Shown here: in pieces, positions 5,108-7,268 of the stretch
How positions within the stretch are numbered: position 1 is the first letter of the stretch
Layout of the letters: each line of letters starts with the position of its first letter
From: an uncultured Eubacteriales bacterium
GTDB lineage: Bacteria; Bacillota; Clostridia; Oscillospirales; Acutalibacteraceae
DNA: 7,268 nt
Direction of reading: 5' to 3'
Assembly (NCBI GenBank): GCA_900317795.1
Contig: ONIF01000112.1
Span: 1 to 7,268 of the forward strand
Notes under the pieces: model-generated
Told to the model about the DNA's origin: nothing
Seen by the model: the letters and a program-made list of their open reading frames with translations, nothing else
Database searches by the model: none
Position numbers and translations under genes: made by a program

Positions 5108-5757
5108 CATTTCTCATCTTCAACAGACACATCTACATATTGTTTCTTTTCTTTTGACTTCTTTTGAACACCGTTTATGGCATCTCTTACAAAAGCCGAC
5201 ATTCTTATGACGGAAATCAAATCCCACAATCCGCTGAATATCAGTCCTATTCCTATCAGTATCATCACGATATTGGCAATTCCAAAGGGCTTTGTCAATG
5301 CAAGTATTCCCAAAACCGCCATTACTACCGCACCCAAAAGCTGTATCCACCATCTTGACGAGCTGAGTTTCAGAAAATCAAATGCATACTGCACTTTTAT
5401 TATCGCCATGACAAGCAGGATTATGGCAAGTGTCGTGTCTATCATACTGACAAAGAAGCTTGGATTGACAAGGAAAAACATGCCAAATCCCAGCATTGCA
5501 CCTCCCTGCACAAGTCCGAATGAACCAAATGCACTCTCTGCCCTTGCCATGAAATACTTTACAATTCTGATAATCCCCCATACGCACAATACAGCACCTA
5601 TGCCCTGACATATCAGTCCGTTGATCGTATTCGGAAATATTACCATAAGTATTCCCAAAATCACCATTGAAGCATTCATGATAATGATTTCATTCTTTAC
5701 CCCTTTTATATTTCCACGTACTTCGTCCCATATCGGTGTATTACGATTTTTAGCCAT
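5107..5757 (-). CDS. HdeD-like / DUF308 integral membrane protein
   Basis: The protein has 216 residues. After a polar N-terminus of about 22 residues come six predicted helices, near 23-41, 46-64, 77-97, 103-123, 136-153 and 157-180. They are arranged as repeated two-helix units with short turns such as 'VIFPNTINGLICQGIGAVLCVWGI' split over helices 1-2 and 'LTKPFGIANIVMILIGIGLIFSG' over helices 5-6. This repeated 'G-(x)n-G-x-x-L-x-[FY]P' layout is the DUF308 repeat (PF03729) of HdeD-type proteins. HdeD is linked to acid resistance at high cell density in E. coli; in Firmicutes the role is unproven. The C-terminus is charged and cytoplasmic (about 187-216). The gene is monocistronic between its own promoter and a shared terminator. 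The ribosome binding site is GGGGGTG, a G-U variant of GGAGGTG. Confidence 0.85.
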   Translation of the reverse strand: MAKNRNTPIWDEVRGNIKGVKNEIIIMNASMVILGILMVIFPNTINGLICQGIGAVLCVWGIIRIVKYFMARAESAFGSFGLVQGGAMLGFGMFFLVNPSFFVSMIDTTLAIILLVMAIIKVQYAFDFLKLSSSRWWIQLLGAVVMAVLGILALTKPFGIANIVMILIGIGLIFSGLWDLISVIRMSAFVRDAINGVQKKSKEKKQYVDVSVEDEK

Positions 5758-5767
5758 ACAAAAAACA

Positions 5768-5772
5768 CCCCC
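5768..5772 (-). promoter_or_regulatory. Variant ribosome binding site (GGGGG) of the HdeD-like gene
   Basis: The minus strand reads AAAAGGGGGTG upstream of the ATG with about 10 nt spacing. The usual AGGAGG core has G in place of the internal A, which would pair with anti-SD uracil as a G-U wobble. No better site is near this start. Confidence 0.6.
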
Positions 5773-5797
5773 TTTTCAATCATATATCATTAAATCA

Positions 5798-5826
5798 ATT
5801 ATATCACGGCAATTCGCAAATAACAA
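5798..5826 (-). promoter_or_regulatory. Sigma-A type promoter with extended -10 for the HdeD-like gene
   Basis: TTGTTA (complement of 5821-5826) and TATAAT (complement of 5798-5803) are 17 bp apart on the minus strand. A TG one base before the -10 box (TGATATAAT) gives an extended -10. The leader would be about 35 nt. Confidence 0.75.
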
Positions 5827-5839
5827 TATTTTTTCCAAA

Positions 5840-5884
5840 AAACATATAATCAAGACGGCAAGCCTTTTTTCAAGACCTGCCGTC
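5840..5884 (-). terminator. Intrinsic terminator of the leucine-rich-repeat gene
   Basis: On the minus strand GACGGCAGGTC pairs with GGCTTGCCGTC (plus positions 5854-5884), 11 bp with two wobbles and an A-rich loop. The following tail is TTGATTATATG and then TTTTTT, so the U tract is interrupted. The G-U wobbles become mismatches on the plus strand, which fits use by the minus-strand gene. The HdeD-like promoter starts just beyond it. Confidence 0.7.
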
Positions 5885-5903
5885 GCTTATTCTATACGTT
5901 ATC

Positions 5904-6833
5904 TCAGACTGCCGAAACCTTTACTGCAAAGAATTTCTTCGCAATAGTGCCGTCTTTATCCTTGGTTTTTACACAAATTTCATAATCCGTTGCAAGATAG
6001 GGCTTTACGGAAACGCTTGTATTGGCAGAATAATTCTGCTTGACAGTCCATTTTGTATCGGATTTTTTCTTGTAAAGCACTGCATAGGTGTAACCGCCTA
6101 CATTTTTCAGTTTTTTCGGGAAATTGATGGAAGTAAGACCGCAGTTGTAAAAAGCACCGTCTTGAATTGTTTCAACCGAATCGGGAAGATTGATACTTGT
6201 CAGCTTGACACAGTTTTCAAATGCATATTCACCGATTTTTGTGACGGTATCGGGCAGAACAACTTTTTCAAGCATATTGGCACCATAAAAAAGATAAGAC
6301 GGAATTGCCGTTACTTCTTCGGGTACTGTCACAGTCTTTACAGGTGCATTACGGAAAATATACGAACCTGCCGATTTCAGGCTTACGGGATAGCTGAATG
6401 AAGTCATTTTTGAACAGCCGTAGAAAGCATATTCACCGATTGATTCAACAGTGCTCGGAATGTTGATACTTGCAAGATTGGAACAGCCGTAAAATGCATG
6501 GCTCTTGATTGCTTTAAGAGTTTTGGGAAGTGTCACACCTGTAATGCCTGTATTCTCGCAAAAGGCATAACTTCCTATGGCAGTAACGGTCTTGGAGTTG
6601 ATTTTTTCGGGAACGGTAACTTTGGCATTTGTACCGGTGTATTTTGTAACGGTAACGGTGTTGTCGTCGGCAACGGTGTATTCAAAATCACCGTAGGTTT
6701 CCGCAGCACCGACCGTAATGCTTGTACCGGCAAAATCCGAAATGACAGGGGCACACAAAGCCGTACCCGTCACCATTGCCACCGCCATTGAAACGGCAAT
6801 GACTTTTCTCAATACAGTAGATTTCATGCTCAT
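5904..6833 (-). CDS. Secreted BspA-type leucine-rich-repeat protein with C-terminal beta module
   Basis: The protein has 309 residues from the ATG at the complement of 6831-6833, which has GGAGG (6843-6847) 9 nt upstream. An in-frame ATG at 6857 lies before that site and is rejected; MKSTV six bases later is a second possibility. The signal peptide has basic R9/K10 and a hydrophobic core at 11-28, with cleavage probably after the GAA at 42-44. After a short N-terminal strand region (47-80), about seven LRR_5 units of roughly 23 residues run to about 245, with the pattern 'V-x-x-I-G-x-Y-A-F-x-x-C-x-x-L-x-S-I-x-[IL]-P-x-[ST]'. Residues 246-309 form a beta module homologous to the next gene's C-terminus, but without that module's first strand. 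It is likely released or wall-associated and binds a surface ligand; no enzyme motif or LPXTG sorting signal is seen. Confidence 0.9.
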   Translation of the reverse strand: MSMKSTVLRKVIAVSMAVAMVTGTALCAPVISDFAGTSITVGAAETYGDFEYTVADDNTVTVTKYTGTNAKVTVPEKINSKTVTAIGSYAFCENTGITGVTLPKTLKAIKSHAFYGCSNLASINIPSTVESIGEYAFYGCSKMTSFSYPVSLKSAGSYIFRNAPVKTVTVPEEVTAIPSYLFYGANMLEKVVLPDTVTKIGEYAFENCVKLTSINLPDSVETIQDGAFYNCGLTSINFPKKLKNVGGYTYAVLYKKKSDTKWTVKQNYSANTSVSVKPYLATDYEICVKTKDKDGTIAKKFFAVKVSAV

Positions 6834-6882
6834 TTTGATAAACCTCCGTAAAATCATAGTATGCAGTGTGTCTGCGATTTTT

Positions 6883-6891
6883 ATTATAGCA
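6883..6891 (-). promoter_or_regulatory. Extended -10 promoter of the leucine-rich-repeat gene
   Basis: The minus strand reads TGCTATAAT, a perfect -10 (6883-6888) preceded by the TG of an extended -10. No good -35 hexamer is found at 16-18 bp (TTTATT is the nearest). Transcription would start near 6876, giving a leader of about 43 nt. The remaining intergenic DNA up to 6986 is AT-rich without a gene. Confidence 0.6.
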
Positions 6892-6986
6892 CACCTATCT
6901 TTCTTAATAAATAGGGAAAAATGGCATTTTTTTGAAAAGAAAATCGGATTTTTTCTATTTTTTCGTAATCTGCATTGAAAGGCATG

Positions 6987-7022
6987 AAAAAAGGCACCTG
7001 CCTATGAAAGCAAGTGCCTTTT
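6987..7022 (-). terminator. Intrinsic terminator of the partial gene at the right edge
   Basis: On the minus strand AAAAGGCACTTGC pairs with GCAGGTGCCTTTT, 13 bp with one wobble and an 8-nt loop (plus positions 6989-7022). The T run continues to 6987. It lies 6 nt after the TGA of the partial gene. Confidence 0.9.
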
Positions 7023-7028
7023 ATTAAA

Positions 7029-7268
7029 TCACTTAACTGTTATTGTGAAGTACTTTTTAACAACTGTGCCTGCATTGTCCTTAACTTTTACACATATATC
7101 TTTTGTGCCTTTTCCGGTGAACTTAATGGAAGCAGAAGTTGTTGAGGAGAAATCCTGTTTTGTGCTCCAAGTGTCAGAGGAAGAAGCCTTATAGAATATT
7201 GCATACTTGTAAGGAGAAGTACCGCCTGTTGCGGCACATTTTACAGTAACGCTGTTGCCGAGAGTAAC
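7029..7268 (-). CDS. C-terminal end of a protein with the same beta module as the neighbouring LRR protein; 5' truncated by window
   Basis: The minus-strand frame is open from the right edge to the TGA at the complement of 7029-7031, giving 79 residues. It starts within a beta strand (VTLGNSVTVKCAATGG), then SPYKYAIFYKASSSDTWSTKQ, and ends KDICVKVKDNAGTVVKKYFTITVK. Over the last 59 alignable residues it matches the C-terminus of the LRR protein with no gap, with about 26 identities by my hand count; Y-x-Y-A-x-x-Y-K, the single W, K-Q, ICVK and KD-x-x-GT-x-x-KK-x-F are shared. Such modules end secreted proteins in Ruminococcus-like bacteria, so a secreted or cell-surface protein, perhaps another LRR protein, is likely. 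The N-terminal domains lie outside, so the full function cannot be told. Confidence 0.82.
   Translation of the reverse strand, partial: VTLGNSVTVKCAATGGTSPYKYAIFYKASSSDTWSTKQDFSSTTSASIKFTGKGTKDICVKVKDNAGTVVKKYFTITVK

Noticed and set aside
5177..5608. Plus-strand open frame of 143 codons
   Set aside because: It is antisense to the HdeD-like gene, has no ribosome binding site, and its composition reflects the reverse complement of membrane-helix codons.
6741..6760. Lipoprotein signal in the LRR protein (Cys27 in TALCA)
   Set aside because: The residues before the cysteine do not fit the L-[AS]-[GA]-C lipobox, and a normal signal-peptidase site lies further on.
6834..6857. Eight extra N-terminal residues on the LRR protein
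   Set aside because: That start lies upstream of the GGAGG site and would put polar residues before a normal signal peptide.

Overview
The window looks like chromosomal DNA of a low-G+C, Gram-positive gut-type bacterium, most likely a Clostridia/Ruminococcus-like member of the Oscillospiraceae. This rests on AT-rich intergenic DNA, strong AGGAGG ribosome binding sites, TTGACA/TATAAT-type promoters, secreted BspA-type leucine-rich-repeat proteins carrying a Ruminococcus-like C-terminal beta module, and zinc-ribbon/SPFH proteins typical of Firmicutes. The genus is an inference. I see no rRNA, tRNA, CRISPR array, transposase or phage gene.

Layout. Positions 2-214 hold the 3' end of a plus-strand gene for a microbial-type poly(ADP-ribose) glycohydrolase (TIGR02452-like). 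It converges, through a shared bidirectional terminator (219-259), on a minus-strand gene for a small DUF5684-type membrane protein (258-716). The 329-bp divergent region 717-1045 contains a promoter for each side, a 121-bp MITE-like imperfect palindrome (793-913), and a near-perfect 27-bp palindrome over the -35 box of the plus-strand promoter.

Positions 1046-5064 are a run of plus-strand genes. First comes an SPFH/Band-7 protein with three C-terminal zinc ribbons (YdjI-like, COG4260). A 260-bp gap with two hairpins and four heptanucleotide repeats follows. Next are a YdjG-like double zinc-ribbon membrane protein, a short secreted or membrane-anchored protein that resembles a YdjH/TPM-family protein lacking its TPM domain, a GNAT acetyltransferase, and a small two-helix membrane protein. 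The last four genes are tightly spaced (1, 31 and 1 bp) and share a terminator at 5069-5107, so they are probably one operon. In Bacillus subtilis, ydjG-ydjH-ydjI lie beside a PspA homologue and belong to the cell-envelope stress response. This window looks like a rearranged and partly reduced version of that module, with no PspA gene visible.

Positions 5107-7268 hold three minus-strand genes, each apparently with its own terminator: an HdeD/DUF308 membrane protein, a secreted leucine-rich-repeat protein, and the 3' end of another protein. The last two share a homologous ~60-residue C-terminal beta module, and in the LRR protein the beginning of that module seems to be missing at the joint with the repeats.

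The most interesting points are the variant YdjI-YdjG-'YdjH without TPM' cluster with its candidate operator, the MITE between two divergent promoters, and the LRR/beta-module joint.
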